Shown one piece after another: positions 1 to 7,998 of a DNA stretch of 64,000 nucleotides. Where the stretch lies: assembly GCA_040755755.1 (NCBI GenBank), contig JBFLZW010000035.1, forward strand, positions 1-64,000, read 5' to 3'. Made by a program: the position numbers and the translations under genes. Positions within the stretch are counted from its first letter, which is position 1, and every line of letters begins with the position of its first letter. Source of the DNA: a bacterium. Lineage in GTDB: Bacteria > SZUA-182 > DTGQ01. Under the pieces are notes generated by a model. The model was not told the DNA's origin, searched no databases, and saw only the letters and a list, made by a program, of their open reading frames with translations.

Positions 1-103
1 TAAAAATTAATAAAACTAAATGCCAATCTAACCATTTAATCTTCTTCCGGCTTCCAACTCTTGATTCCTGGCTCTTCTTGCACCAAAGTTTGAACAAAAT
101 TTC

Positions 104-478
104 TATTGTACGGGCAGTAAGGGCCTAACCTTTTTAACAAATAACTTCATACTTCCTGCCCTTACTATTGCTTTATTTTATAAATGCCGATGGCAAGTAG
201 AATTATTTTTTAAATGGATCAAACAACATCTCAGAATAAAGGTCTTTTACGGAACTTCAGAAAATGCCGTAAGAACTCAAATATGGATAGCAATCTCGGT
301 ATATGTCCTTGCAGCTATCATAAAAAAGCGTCTCAATTTGGATCACAGTCTCTACACTATTTTACAGATTTTAAGCGTGAGTATATTTGAGAAAGAACCA
401 ATTTTACAAATACTTAATAAACAGGAATGTAAAATCCAAGAGACCAGCCCTTATAAGCAATTGTTATTATTTGACTAA
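104..478 (+). pseudogene. IS4-type transposase, 3' remnant
   Basis: The plus strand keeps an open frame of about 120 codons with no start codon of its own. It reads through LTFLTNNF, LPALTIA, YKCRWQVELFFKWIKQH and YGTSENAV to a TAA at 476-478. These blocks are the C-terminal part of the DDE transposase of one IS4-family group (YKxRWxxELFFKWIKQ carries the last catalytic Glu). The N-terminal two thirds is absent, because stops appear upstream of about position 95. A short stretch after the stop (about 480-495, with ACACTAGTG) may be the end of the element. The remnant converges on the response-regulator gene that ends at 504. It cannot be active as seen here. Family is recognised from motifs, not from a search. 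Confidence 0.8.
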
Positions 479-503
479 TAACCGGACACTAGTGATACAT
501 CCT

Positions 504-1397
504 TTATACCTGAGTCCTTCGCCCGGTGATATAATTTTCGAGCATCTTGTTGACTCGCTCAAGCTCGTTTGATTTTTCTTCGGTTTCCTTCAAAAGCTCC
601 TCGATCCTCTGCTCGGCTAGTTTTCGTTCCGTGATATCTTTGAAAACGAGGCCGATTCCCATAGTGTCACCGTGATCGTTTTTAATATGGGAGAAGGAAG
701 CCAGCACAAATTTCTTTTTATTATCCTTGGTAGTGATTTCAAATTCAAGGTCCCGTTTGGATGCAGTGCTTTTTACCATTTCCTGAAAGGATTCCTTCGT
801 GCCGGAAGAATAGAACAGGTGGCCAAGATCAATATTGGCCATCTCATCGCGGGAATAGCCGGTGATTTTCGAGGATGCGGGATTTGCGGACAAAATCTGA
901 GCTTCGGGATTGAGAATAATAATCCCGTCGAGTGATGTTTCGAACAGGTTCCGGTACCGCTCTTCGGATTCCCGGAGTTGACTTTCCAGCCTGGCCTTCT
1001 CCTGTTCAAAAAGCAACCGCTGTAAATTCTCTTTAATTACATAAGGAATGCGTTCAACGTAATTATCCTTCTTGATGACGTAATCGAAAGCCCCCTCTTT
1101 CATAATCTGGACAGCGATATCTTCACTCCCATGAGCAGTGATAATGATAACCGGCAAATCAGGCTTTATCTTCTTCAAGGAGCGCAGGACACTTAAGCCG
1201 TCCATTTCCGGGAGCGAGTAGTCGAGGAGGATAATATCGAATTCGTTTTCATTCTTGATCAGATCCAGGCACTCCTCGCCTGAAGAGACGTGAGTGAAGA
1301 AGTACTGCATGGTGCTTTTGTCCAAAACACGCTTGACCAGCTTGGCCTGAATCAAGTCATCTTCTACCAATAATATCCGGGGATTCTGGACTTGCAT
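504..1397 (-). CDS. Response regulator receiver-PAS protein
   Basis: Cytoplasmic signalling protein of 297 aa. Residues 1-125 form a receiver domain: acidic patch E12-D13-D14, phospho-acceptor D59 in LLDYSLPEMDG, and a Thr/Lys switch (IITAHG, then VIKKD near 112). Residues 145-265 are a PAS/PAC sensor (RYRNLFETS to KDITERK). The last 35 residues are coiled coil and no output domain follows. It is the last gene of a minus-strand operon after a histidine kinase (1869-2978) and a single-domain receiver (1413-1838), 15 nt from the latter. AAGGAGAG precedes the ATG. Receiver-PAS proteins often continue into a kinase. Here the gene stops about 26 nt from the transposase remnant, so truncation is possible, though the short form also occurs naturally. 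Confidence 0.85.
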   Translation of the reverse strand: MQVQNPRILLVEDDLIQAKLVKRVLDKSTMQYFFTHVSSGEECLDLIKNENEFDIILLDYSLPEMDGLSVLRSLKKIKPDLPVIIITAHGSEDIAVQIMKEGAFDYVIKKDNYVERIPYVIKENLQRLLFEQEKARLESQLRESEERYRNLFETSLDGIIILNPEAQILSANPASSKITGYSRDEMANIDLGHLFYSSGTKESFQEMVKSTASKRDLEFEITTKDNKKKFVLASFSHIKNDHGDTMGIGLVFKDITERKLAEQRIEELLKETEEKSNELERVNKMLENYITGRRTQV

Positions 1398-1412
1398 TGA
1401 GGTACTCTCCTT

Positions 1413-1838
1413 TCAGTAAATTATCTCATTGACTGTCAGCCAATAGTACTCGATAGAGCGAATTTTCTGGTTAAATTCATCATAATCCAATGGCTTGATA
1501 ACATAGCTGTTGGCATGGTATTCGGAGCATTTCTCCAAATCGGTCCGGTTGCTGGAAGTAGTTAATATTACCACCGGGATGTGCTGCAACTGCGGTGATT
1601 GCTTGATCCTGCGCAGAATCTCAAGGCCATTGATTTTCGGCAGATTAATATCCAGCAGGATCAGGTGAGGGTAAACAAACTCCTCGCCCGATATCTCGGT
1701 ATTCTGATTGAAAAGATAGTTAAAAACCGCTTCTCCATCTTTGATAACTGTTAACTGATTATTAAATCCACTTTTTTTTATAGCCCGTTCAACCAGTTTG
1801 ATATGAACTGGATCATCCTCAACCAGGAGAATATTCAT
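1413..1838 (-). CDS. Single-domain response regulator (Rcp1-like)
   Basis: A 141-aa stand-alone receiver. VEDDP near the N-terminus gives the acidic pocket, D63 in LILLDINLPKINGLE is the expected phosphorylation site, and LTTSS and VIKPLD supply the conserved Thr/Ser and Lys. The insertion between beta-2 and alpha-2 and the long LxxIPVVILTTS segment are typical of the Rcp1 type that pairs with bacteriophytochrome-like or PAS kinases. It sits between the kinase gene (30 nt upstream) and the receiver-PAS gene (15 nt downstream), so the three probably form one phosphorelay. No DNA-binding domain is present; output is likely by protein contact or phosphotransfer. Confidence 0.88.
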   Translation of the reverse strand: MNILLVEDDPVHIKLVERAIKKSGFNNQLTVIKDGEAVFNYLFNQNTEISGEEFVYPHLILLDINLPKINGLEILRRIKQSPQLQHIPVVILTTSSNRTDLEKCSEYHANSYVIKPLDYDEFNQKIRSIEYYWLTVNEIIY

Positions 1839-1868
1839 ATAATTGTAAATCCTATCCAGGGGGTTGTC

Positions 1869-2978
1869 TTATATTTTTCTTACCGGAAGGGAAAAATAAA
1901 ATGTAGACCCCTTTCCTTTTTCCGATTCAACCCAGACCCGGCCTTTATATCCTTCAATAATACGTTTGACAATGGTTAACCCGACTCCGGTGCTATTTGG
2001 ATCCTTAACCTCATTGAGTGTCTGGAAAATATCGAAAATCTTCTGATGGTATTTCGGCTCGATACCGATCCCATTGTCCTGAACAGAGAAGATGTGGTAA
2101 TTATCGCTGACTGTATGGTTAATGGTGATACTGGGATTCCGGTTATCTTCTCCCATGAATTTGACGGCATTATTCAGCAGGTTGACCAGGGCAAGCACAA
2201 TCATTTCCTTGTCACAGAAAATAGTCGGCATATCTTCACCGATTATCAGCTTAACCCCTTTTTCTTTCAGAGATAATTTAACCTTATCGACCGACTCCTG
2301 AATAATCTTTCTGGCAGGCACCTCCTCACTGCGATTCTGCCCCCTGCCGACGCGGGAAAGATCGAGCAGGTCCCGAACGAGCAGACCCAGGCGATGAACA
2401 CTGTTTTTAATATCCAGAAGAAATTCCCTCCCCTGCTCGTCCAGTCGATCGGAGTAGTCTTCCAGGAGTGCTCCGGCCAGTCCCTGCAGTGAAACCAGGG
2501 GAGATTTCAAGTCATGAGAGACGGTATAGACAAAGTTTTCCAATTCGGCATTCTTGAGCTTCAGCTCCATATTTCTGATCCGCAGTTCCTCTTCCAGATT
2601 CATCCTTTTGGTAATATCCCGGACTATGCCGATAACCGAGCTTGTTGTGCGCTCCTGTCCCTGTATCTCCAGACAGGCGGGGACTGAAGTAATTTCAAGC
2701 CAATGGCCGTATTTATCTTTTTTAACCTGCTGCAGGGCGGATTTTCCCTCTTTCAGAATCTCTTCGATCGGACAGATGTCCTCACAGGGAGAAGTCCGGC
2801 CAAAAAATATCTCAAAGCAATGCTGGCCTACCTGGTCACCATACATATCGAGAAGTGGCTGGTTGAGGAATTCAATCTCTCGCCGCTCATTTTTGATGAT
2901 AATCCCGTCTCCCATATTCAGGAGAGCATTGCTTAAGTTATAATCTTCTAATTTAATGGCTTTTTTCGGGGGGGTCAC
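1869..2978 (-). CDS. PAS sensor histidine kinase
   Basis: Soluble histidine kinase of 369 aa with no membrane segment. Residues 15-125 are a PAS domain with a cysteine pair C65/C69 in a SPCEDICP motif, a pattern common in PAS domains of anaerobes; the ligand is unknown. Residues 145-215 are HisKA with H155 in SHDLKSP. The HATPase domain follows, with N-box LVNLLNNAVKF, G1 DNGIGI and G2 GVGLTIVK. The C-terminal half closely resembles the kinase at 39770-42121. The start is a GTG with AGAGGA upstream. First gene of a three-gene signalling operon with two receivers downstream. Its stimulus cannot be read from sequence. Confidence 0.9.
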   Translation of the reverse strand: MTPPKKAIKLEDYNLSNALLNMGDGIIIKNERREIEFLNQPLLDMYGDQVGQHCFEIFFGRTSPCEDICPIEEILKEGKSALQQVKKDKYGHWLEITSVPACLEIQGQERTTSSVIGIVRDITKRMNLEEELRIRNMELKLKNAELENFVYTVSHDLKSPLVSLQGLAGALLEDYSDRLDEQGREFLLDIKNSVHRLGLLVRDLLDLSRVGRGQNRSEEVPARKIIQESVDKVKLSLKEKGVKLIIGEDMPTIFCDKEMIVLALVNLLNNAVKFMGEDNRNPSITINHTVSDNYHIFSVQDNGIGIEPKYHQKIFDIFQTLNEVKDPNSTGVGLTIVKRIIEGYKGRVWVESEKGKGSTFYFSLPVRKI

Positions 2979-3179
2979 AAGGATTCCTCTTTCTTTGGGC
3001 TGGGATTGGCTCTCTCTTAAGTTATCCGTGCATCCTGTCGGCCAGCAGGTTTTTCATGAAATATCCTTTCGTTGATATACCTCATTAATAGTATTATGCA
3101 AAGAAAGGGCAAAGTCAATAAATAAACAAAAATAACTATCGGTTAATTGCTCAACAAACTGCTCTCAGCGCCTGCAAAA

Positions 3180-4199
3180 CTAACCGCCAAAGCGGCGCGG
3201 CTGGGTAAAGCGGTCAATGAAAAGAGCAATGACATTCATGTGAAGAATAGCCGTGCACATTCCCTCGACCCGGGTTCCATAGTTTCTCACGAAAAAGGTA
3301 AAAATGCCGATGCCGATGCCGTAAATGATTTTCCCCCGGCTGGTCACTGGACTGGTGACCCAGTCAGTGGCCATAAAGAAGGCCCCCAGGATTAACCCTC
3401 CAGCCAGGATTTGAAAGAGAGGGTCCTTGCCAAAAGCGATGGAGAAAATGGCTGTAGTGATCAGAATGCTGCCCGGAATATACAGATCGATATGCTTCCG
3501 GTAAATGAGGTAAGCGGCGCCGATCAGCAGGGCTAACGAGGACCCCCCAAGAACGCCGCCGATATTGCCAAGAAGCAGACTCCCATAGCCCGACAGCGTG
3601 CTGAAGACCGGCGACCCTGCCCGGCTGATAGCCAAAGGGGTAGCGGCAGTAATCCCATCTATCCTTTTCCCTGATACAAGGTCAGTGATAATCACCCCGT
3701 TTTCAAAAAATCTGGCGGTCAGAAGTTGAGTGAATGCATAAGATTTCCACCAGAGAGGTTTAATATATTCTTCCACCAGGGGATGATAGACGGTAAAGAC
3801 AAAGAGAAAAGTCCGGGCAAACAAAGCAGGATTGAAGATGTTTTTCCCCAGTCCTCCAAAGAGCTCCTTGGCTATGGCAATAGCCATTATCCCTCCCAGG
3901 GCTGCCAGCCACCAGGGAGTAGTCGGCGGCAGGGAGAGTGCCAGGAGCAGCCCGGTCACGACAGCGCTCCCATCGGTAAGGCTGAAAGGCCGATGAAGAA
4001 CCGCCCGGATGAAGAATTCGGTCAGGGTGGTTGACAAAATACAGACAAAGGTTACAAAAAGTGCATTGACACCGAAAAAATAGACTGCCAAGAGCAGGGT
4101 CGGGATAAGAGCGATGATTACATCGCGCATGGCTTCGGAAATACCGTCGGAAGTTTTAATGTGAGGAGGAGGGGTGACTATTAACGGATATTCCTTCAT
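3180..4199 (-). CDS. rnfD: Rnf electron transport complex subunit D
   Basis: Integral membrane subunit of the Rnf ferredoxin:NAD+ oxidoreductase, 339 aa with about nine hydrophobic helices. The motif DGITAATPLA (residues 181-190) matches the site where the NqrB/RnfD family carries covalently bound FMN on a threonine (T187 here). The C-terminus FTQPRRFGG is typical of the family and complete. It lies 16 nt after rnfC and two genes after a cytochrome b. The gene ends at 3180 and is followed by about 200 nt of non-coding sequence and then a kinase gene, so rnfG, rnfE, rnfA and rnfB are not next to it. Assignment is firm; whether a full Rnf complex is made depends on genes outside the window. Confidence 0.93.
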   Translation of the reverse strand: MKEYPLIVTPPPHIKTSDGISEAMRDVIIALIPTLLLAVYFFGVNALFVTFVCILSTTLTEFFIRAVLHRPFSLTDGSAVVTGLLLALSLPPTTPWWLAALGGIMAIAIAKELFGGLGKNIFNPALFARTFLFVFTVYHPLVEEYIKPLWWKSYAFTQLLTARFFENGVIITDLVSGKRIDGITAATPLAISRAGSPVFSTLSGYGSLLLGNIGGVLGGSSLALLIGAAYLIYRKHIDLYIPGSILITTAIFSIAFGKDPLFQILAGGLILGAFFMATDWVTSPVTSRGKIIYGIGIGIFTFFVRNYGTRVEGMCTAILHMNVIALFIDRFTQPRRFGG

Positions 4200-4215
4200 G
4201 AAGTTTAACCTCTCA

Positions 4216-5556
4216 TCATTTCATCATAGGTTTTCTCTTTTGGGCCATTATCTGGGCTTTGGCCTTTCTGATAAGCTGAATCATCGGTCTGCGGGACGGA
4301 CAGACAAAGGCACAGGAGCCGCATTCCATACAATCCAGGGCCCCGCATTCATCCGCCTCACGGTAGCGTTCCTTTTCCGAATAATATCCAATCAGGTTCG
4401 GCGTCAGGAACATGGGGCAAATGTCAGCGCATTTTCCGCATTTCAGGCAAGGCCAGTATCTATCGGGATCAGGAACCAGATGCCGGGGAAAGACCACGAT
4501 TCCGGATGTTCCTTTGACGATTGGAATATCAAGGTTTGCAATAGCAAAACCGGTCATCGGCCCGCCAACGACTATTTTCCCCGGCGGGCCATCTTTCCAT
4601 CCGCCGCAGAAAGAGATCAGATGGCTGATAGGAGTTCCCAGTTTGGCCAGGATGTTCTGAGGAGTCTGTATTCCCGGCCCGCTCACCGTCAATACCCTCT
4701 CGATCAGCGGCTTGCCGAACCTGACGGCTTCATAAACGGCCAGAACGGTTCCTGCATTCTGGACAACGGCACCGACCTCGCTGGGAAGTTTCCGGAGAGG
4801 AACTTCCCGGTTGAGCACCGCTTTGATAAGCTGTTTCTCACATCCTTGCGGGTACTTGGTTTCAAGGGCAACTACCTGGATGTTGGAAAATCCGGCTGCT
4901 TCGATGCGCGCACGAACAGCCTGTATAGCGTCAGGTTTATTATCTTCAATGCCGATATAGGCGCTCTGAGCTTCGATGGCCCGCAGGACCAGGTTGACCC
5001 CTTTCAGGATGTCATCCATCCGTTCCAGAAGCAGACGGTGATCACAGGTCAGGAAGGATTCACATTCACAGGCGTTGATAACCAGACTGTCAATCCGCTT
5101 GTCCTTGGGCGGGTACAACTTGACAAAGGTCGGGAAGGCAGCCCCCCCCATGCCCACGATACCGGCCTCTTTGACGAGCGTCTTTATCCTTTCTGCCGGC
5201 TCTTCTTCCGGATTGGCTATCTCCGGAAAAGGGACCGACTCCTGATTCCGGTCCGGAATGATGATAATGCTCATCATATCCACCCCGGTGAAATGAGGGT
5301 GAGGTGCGATCGATTCGACAATGCCGGAAACGCTTGCATGGATCGGTGCAGAGATGAAAGACTCGGATTCGGCGATTTTCTGGCCTGCCTTGACCTGCTG
5401 TCCGACTTTTACCAGAGGCTTACAGGGGGCACCGATATGCTGACTTAAAGGAAGAATTATTTTTTCGGATATCGGTGCGGTAACAATAGCTTTATGTTCT
5501 GTCTCGTGTTTGTGATGCGGAGGATGAATTCCTCCTCTAAAAGATGATAATTGCAT
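4216..5556 (-). CDS. rnfC: Rnf electron transport complex subunit C
   Basis: NADH-side, membrane-associated subunit of Rnf, 446 aa. The N-terminal half carries the barrel-sandwich/flavin-binding region typical of RnfC and Complex I 51-kDa proteins (GMGGAAFPT, INACECESFLTCDHRL, VVGGPMTGF). The C-terminus has two 4Fe-4S motifs: C370-x2-C-x2-C-x3-C (CLKCGKCADICP) and C409-x2-C-x2-C-x3-C (CMECGSCAFVCP). It lacks the long Ala-rich tail of gammaproteobacterial RnfC. It sits 55 nt after the cytochrome b gene and 16 nt before rnfD, so they are probably co-transcribed from the promoter at 6489-6518. Assignment is firm. Confidence 0.94.
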   Translation of the reverse strand: MQLSSFRGGIHPPHHKHETEHKAIVTAPISEKIILPLSQHIGAPCKPLVKVGQQVKAGQKIAESESFISAPIHASVSGIVESIAPHPHFTGVDMMSIIIIPDRNQESVPFPEIANPEEEPAERIKTLVKEAGIVGMGGAAFPTFVKLYPPKDKRIDSLVINACECESFLTCDHRLLLERMDDILKGVNLVLRAIEAQSAYIGIEDNKPDAIQAVRARIEAAGFSNIQVVALETKYPQGCEKQLIKAVLNREVPLRKLPSEVGAVVQNAGTVLAVYEAVRFGKPLIERVLTVSGPGIQTPQNILAKLGTPISHLISFCGGWKDGPPGKIVVGGPMTGFAIANLDIPIVKGTSGIVVFPRHLVPDPDRYWPCLKCGKCADICPMFLTPNLIGYYSEKERYREADECGALDCMECGSCAFVCPSRRPMIQLIRKAKAQIMAQKRKPMMK

Positions 5557-5611
5557 ACCTTTTTCCCGATCGATTAAAGGATAGAAGGATGAGACTTTTT
5601 GTTCATGAGAT

Positions 5612-6361
5612 TCAGTGAGCTGATTCTTCAGCTATTTTGGGTTCGATATTGAAAAGGATCAGCTTAAATAATGGCCACCCCTCCATACAGGCAATATAGG
5701 CATGGATAGTAGTAAAAATAACATAGAACCACATGATGGCGACATGGATGCCGGTAAAAAATTGTTCCGCCTGCTGAACGGACCCAAAATAAACTGCCAG
5801 GCCGGCTAATAAAAATCTGGGCCACAGGATCAAAAACCCGGTTATGCCCTGAATGATTAACATAATCCAGAAAAGGTTGTAGGTCAGCTTTTGCATCGAG
5901 GCATACTTGGCGATATGAGGATAATGGTCCTCAAGGAAAAGATAGTATTTGAGGACTGCGGGCGTATTGAGAATATCCTCCTTCCCGAAGGCGAAATCCT
6001 GATAGGTTTTTACCTGCCCATGGAAGGCATACCAGAATCTGACGAGAAGATTGGCCAGGATAACGATCATGAAACAGTAGTGGTGAATCTTCATCTGAGT
6101 GTGCTGCGGTTTGAGCCAGTCGAACCGAAGGCAGAGGCCGGTAAAAGTAAGGCCTATGATAGATATCAGATGGATCCAGTGCATCAGTCTGACCGGCGAC
6201 AGAATGTATTCCTTTTCCGTTACCGGATTATAGTTACCTTTGAGAAACCGGTTTTGGAAACGGCCACTCAGAATATTGCCCAGGAAGTGAAGAAGGATGA
6301 CAATCAGTGAGAAACCAAAGATACCTACTGCGATGCGATCAATGACAGGATACGCAACCAT
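5612..6361 (-). CDS. Membrane cytochrome b (Cytb561/Ni-Fe hydrogenase type)
   Basis: A 249-aa di-heme-type cytochrome b with four to five membrane helices. Candidate heme-ligand histidines lie in LMHWIHLISI, IHHYCFMIV, TGIHVAIMW and TIHAYIACMEGW. The layout fits the formate dehydrogenase gamma / hydrogenase cytochrome b family (PF01292), which passes electrons between quinones and a partner enzyme. It is the first gene of the operon with rnfC and rnfD; CGGAGGT lies upstream of the ATG. A cytochrome b joined to two Rnf subunits suggests a route between the quinone pool and an Rnf-like module. That role is inference; family membership is well supported. Confidence 0.82.
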   Translation of the reverse strand: MVAYPVIDRIAVGIFGFSLIVILLHFLGNILSGRFQNRFLKGNYNPVTEKEYILSPVRLMHWIHLISIIGLTFTGLCLRFDWLKPQHTQMKIHHYCFMIVILANLLVRFWYAFHGQVKTYQDFAFGKEDILNTPAVLKYYLFLEDHYPHIAKYASMQKLTYNLFWIMLIIQGITGFLILWPRFLLAGLAVYFGSVQQAEQFFTGIHVAIMWFYVIFTTIHAYIACMEGWPLFKLILFNIEPKIAEESAH

Positions 6362-6456
6362 GCCTCTTTTACCTCCGGGAAAGATTATCGGTCCTGATGA
6401 TTAATTATGACACCTTAATTACGAGGTCGTAAAACTGTTGAGGCTTTTAAATTACC

Positions 6457-6483
6457 AAAAGGGCTTGTAAGCACAAGAAGCCC
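6457..6483 (-). terminator. Hairpin in the cytb-rnfCD leader
   Basis: Read on the minus strand, GGGCTT-CTTGT pairs with ACAAGCCC (with a 3-nt bulge) around the loop GCTT, followed by TTTT. It lies between the promoter at 6489-6518 and the cytochrome b start at 6361, so it could act as an attenuator or stabilise the leader. The T run is short. Function is inferred. Confidence 0.4.
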
Positions 6484-6488
6484 CTCCA

Positions 6489-6518
6489 TATATAGCACAG
6501 ATATATTTTTTTTGTCAA
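6489..6518 (-). promoter_or_regulatory. Sigma-70 promoter for cytb-rnfCD
   Basis: Minus strand: a perfect TTGACA (6518-6513), an 18-nt A/T-rich spacer, then TATATA (6494-6489). It points at the cytochrome b start about 120 nt downstream and is the only clear promoter in this 400-nt gap. Confidence 0.65.
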
Positions 6519-6610
6519 GCATAAAGAGGCGCGTTTATGATTAAATCCTGACTTATTGAAGTATGAAGCCTCTACAGATTGAACCGGAATGAGGCAGTAT
6601 TTGCATTTTT

Positions 6611-6633
6611 TCTCCGAAGCAGGCTTTCGGAGA
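6611..6633 (+). other. Perfect hairpin upstream of hydrolase gene
   Basis: TCTCCGAA and TTCGGAGA pair perfectly (8 bp) around a 7-nt loop, 136 nt before the hydrolase start at 6769. No T run follows, so it is not an obvious terminator. It may be a regulatory dyad or leader structure. The rest of the gap 6634-6768 is A/T-rich with no gene. Confidence 0.4.
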
Positions 6634-6768
6634 TAGCGATAAAATCATAGGTGATATTAGCTGCATTTTTAACATATTATTACTATATTTTTACTATGTA
6701 TTAAGCTTCTTTTTTTGCACTTCTTATGCTTCAAGCTCATCATATTGACTTACAGAGGAGATTACCCT

Positions 6769-7845
6769 ATGTCCGCCAAAGCAAAGCTGATAAATAAAAA
6801 CTCTGTGACCAGTTTCCTGAACGGCTGCATTCTTTCTCTCATGCTGCTTCCCATCCTTTTCTCCCTCCCTGTCTCCAGTGTCCGGGCCGCAGCTCCACCT
6901 GCTCAACCCCTCAGCGGACCGGGCGGGTCCGATTACCCGCACACCGGAGTCATCTCCTCTGTCCATGGGCAGGGAGATCTTAAATATTATATCTTTGAAC
7001 CGCATGGACCGAAACCCGAGATTGCGCCGCTCATTGTTTTCGCTCATGGATGGGGTGGCATAAATCCTACCGACTATGGCAGTTGGATCAACCATCTGGT
7101 CAGAAACGGGAATATTGTGGTTTATCCCGTGTATCAGACATATCGAGACATGTTCACGGGATTCTCAGCATATACCGCACATTGCATGACAGCCATCCAG
7201 GATGCCCTGGAAGAGCTCCGGAGGCCAGGGCATGTAACACCGGAGCTTGATAAATTCGCAACGGTAGGACACTCTCTTGGAGGGCTTCTGGCGGCTAATA
7301 TTGCTTCCTCCTGTGCAGCCGCAAGAGCGGCAGGGCGGGCTGATCTGCCTGTCGCCAAAGCGGTTATGTCGGTCGAGCCGGGCGGAACGCCGGTTTTGCC
7401 GCTCGAGGATTTATCCCCGATTCCCGCTGATACGCTTTTGCTTACCGTGGTAGGCGATCAGGACAAAATCGTCGGCAGTTTTGATGCCAGGAAAATTTTT
7501 TCCCGCACCTCGCAAATCCCGCTTGAGAACAAGGATTTCATCACTCTGGTGTCTGACTATCATGGACAGCCTGCCCTGGTTGCAGACCATTTTGCCCCAA
7601 CGTGCGAATCACCTCTGGGCAGCAGCCTGATGCCCAGCTTGAGCGATGTGTTCGGTGGTCAGAAATACGCCTCTAATGCCCTTGATTTTTATGGCACCTG
7701 GAAATTATTCGATGCGCTCACCGATGCCGCCTTTTATGGGAAAAACCGGGAATATGCTCTTGGCAACACTCCGCAGCAGCGCTATATGGGCACATGGAGT
7801 GATGGCAGGCCGGTAAAAGAGATGGAAGTCACCGATACGCCGTAG
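6769..7845 (+). CDS. Secreted alpha/beta hydrolase (paralogue A)
   Basis: A 358-aa protein with a Sec signal peptide (hydrophobic stretch near residues 17-38, cleavage near VRAAA). The fold is the chlorophyllase/dienelactone-hydrolase-like alpha/beta hydrolase: oxyanion region HGWGG, nucleophile S169 in GHSLGG, an Asp in VVGDQD and a His in ADHFAP as likely triad members. The ATG at 6769 was chosen because GAGGAG lies upstream and the signal peptide begins there; an in-frame TTG lies 54 nt earlier. The C-terminal third, including NTPQQRYMG, is nearly identical to the hydrolase at 15686-16690, so the two are paralogues. It is monocistronic and faces the DUF333 gene. Substrate is unknown; an ester is likely from the family. 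Confidence 0.85.
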   Translation: MSAKAKLINKNSVTSFLNGCILSLMLLPILFSLPVSSVRAAAPPAQPLSGPGGSDYPHTGVISSVHGQGDLKYYIFEPHGPKPEIAPLIVFAHGWGGINPTDYGSWINHLVRNGNIVVYPVYQTYRDMFTGFSAYTAHCMTAIQDALEELRRPGHVTPELDKFATVGHSLGGLLAANIASSCAAARAAGRADLPVAKAVMSVEPGGTPVLPLEDLSPIPADTLLLTVVGDQDKIVGSFDARKIFSRTSQIPLENKDFITLVSDYHGQPALVADHFAPTCESPLGSSLMPSLSDVFGGQKYASNALDFYGTWKLFDALTDAAFYGKNREYALGNTPQQRYMGTWSDGRPVKEMEVTDTP

Positions 7846-7892
7846 CAGTTGTCCCGGTTATATGCCTGAAGTATTTCGGATAAAATATAAAA

Positions 7893-7924
7893 CCCGGCCG
7901 ATGCTCTCCTCGTCATCGGCCGGG
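7893..7924 (-). terminator. Rho-independent terminator of the DUF333 gene
   Basis: CCCGGCCGATG and CATCGGCCGGG form a perfect 11-bp stem with a 10-nt loop. On the minus strand it is followed by TTTTATATTTTA, so it terminates the gene ending at 7999. It lies 48 nt after the hydrolase stop at 7845 and may serve both convergent genes. A second GC-rich hairpin (about 7960-7983) lies between it and 7999. Confidence 0.75.
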
Positions 7925-7998
7925 CAACCATAAAGGATGTAATTTTGCAGTGTGGGAAGCCTGCCAGGGGTTTCCCCCGGCAGGGTGCCTTTATGGCT

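Noticed and set aside
4174-5448. A 424-codon open frame on the plus strand
   Set aside because: Antisense to rnfC, which has both Fe-S motifs; the plus-strand translation has no known features.
6588-6605. Possible sigma-54 promoter (GAGGCAGTATTTGCA) before hydrolase A
   Set aside because: The GG-to-GC spacing is 10 nt instead of 12 and the TGGCAC block is poor.
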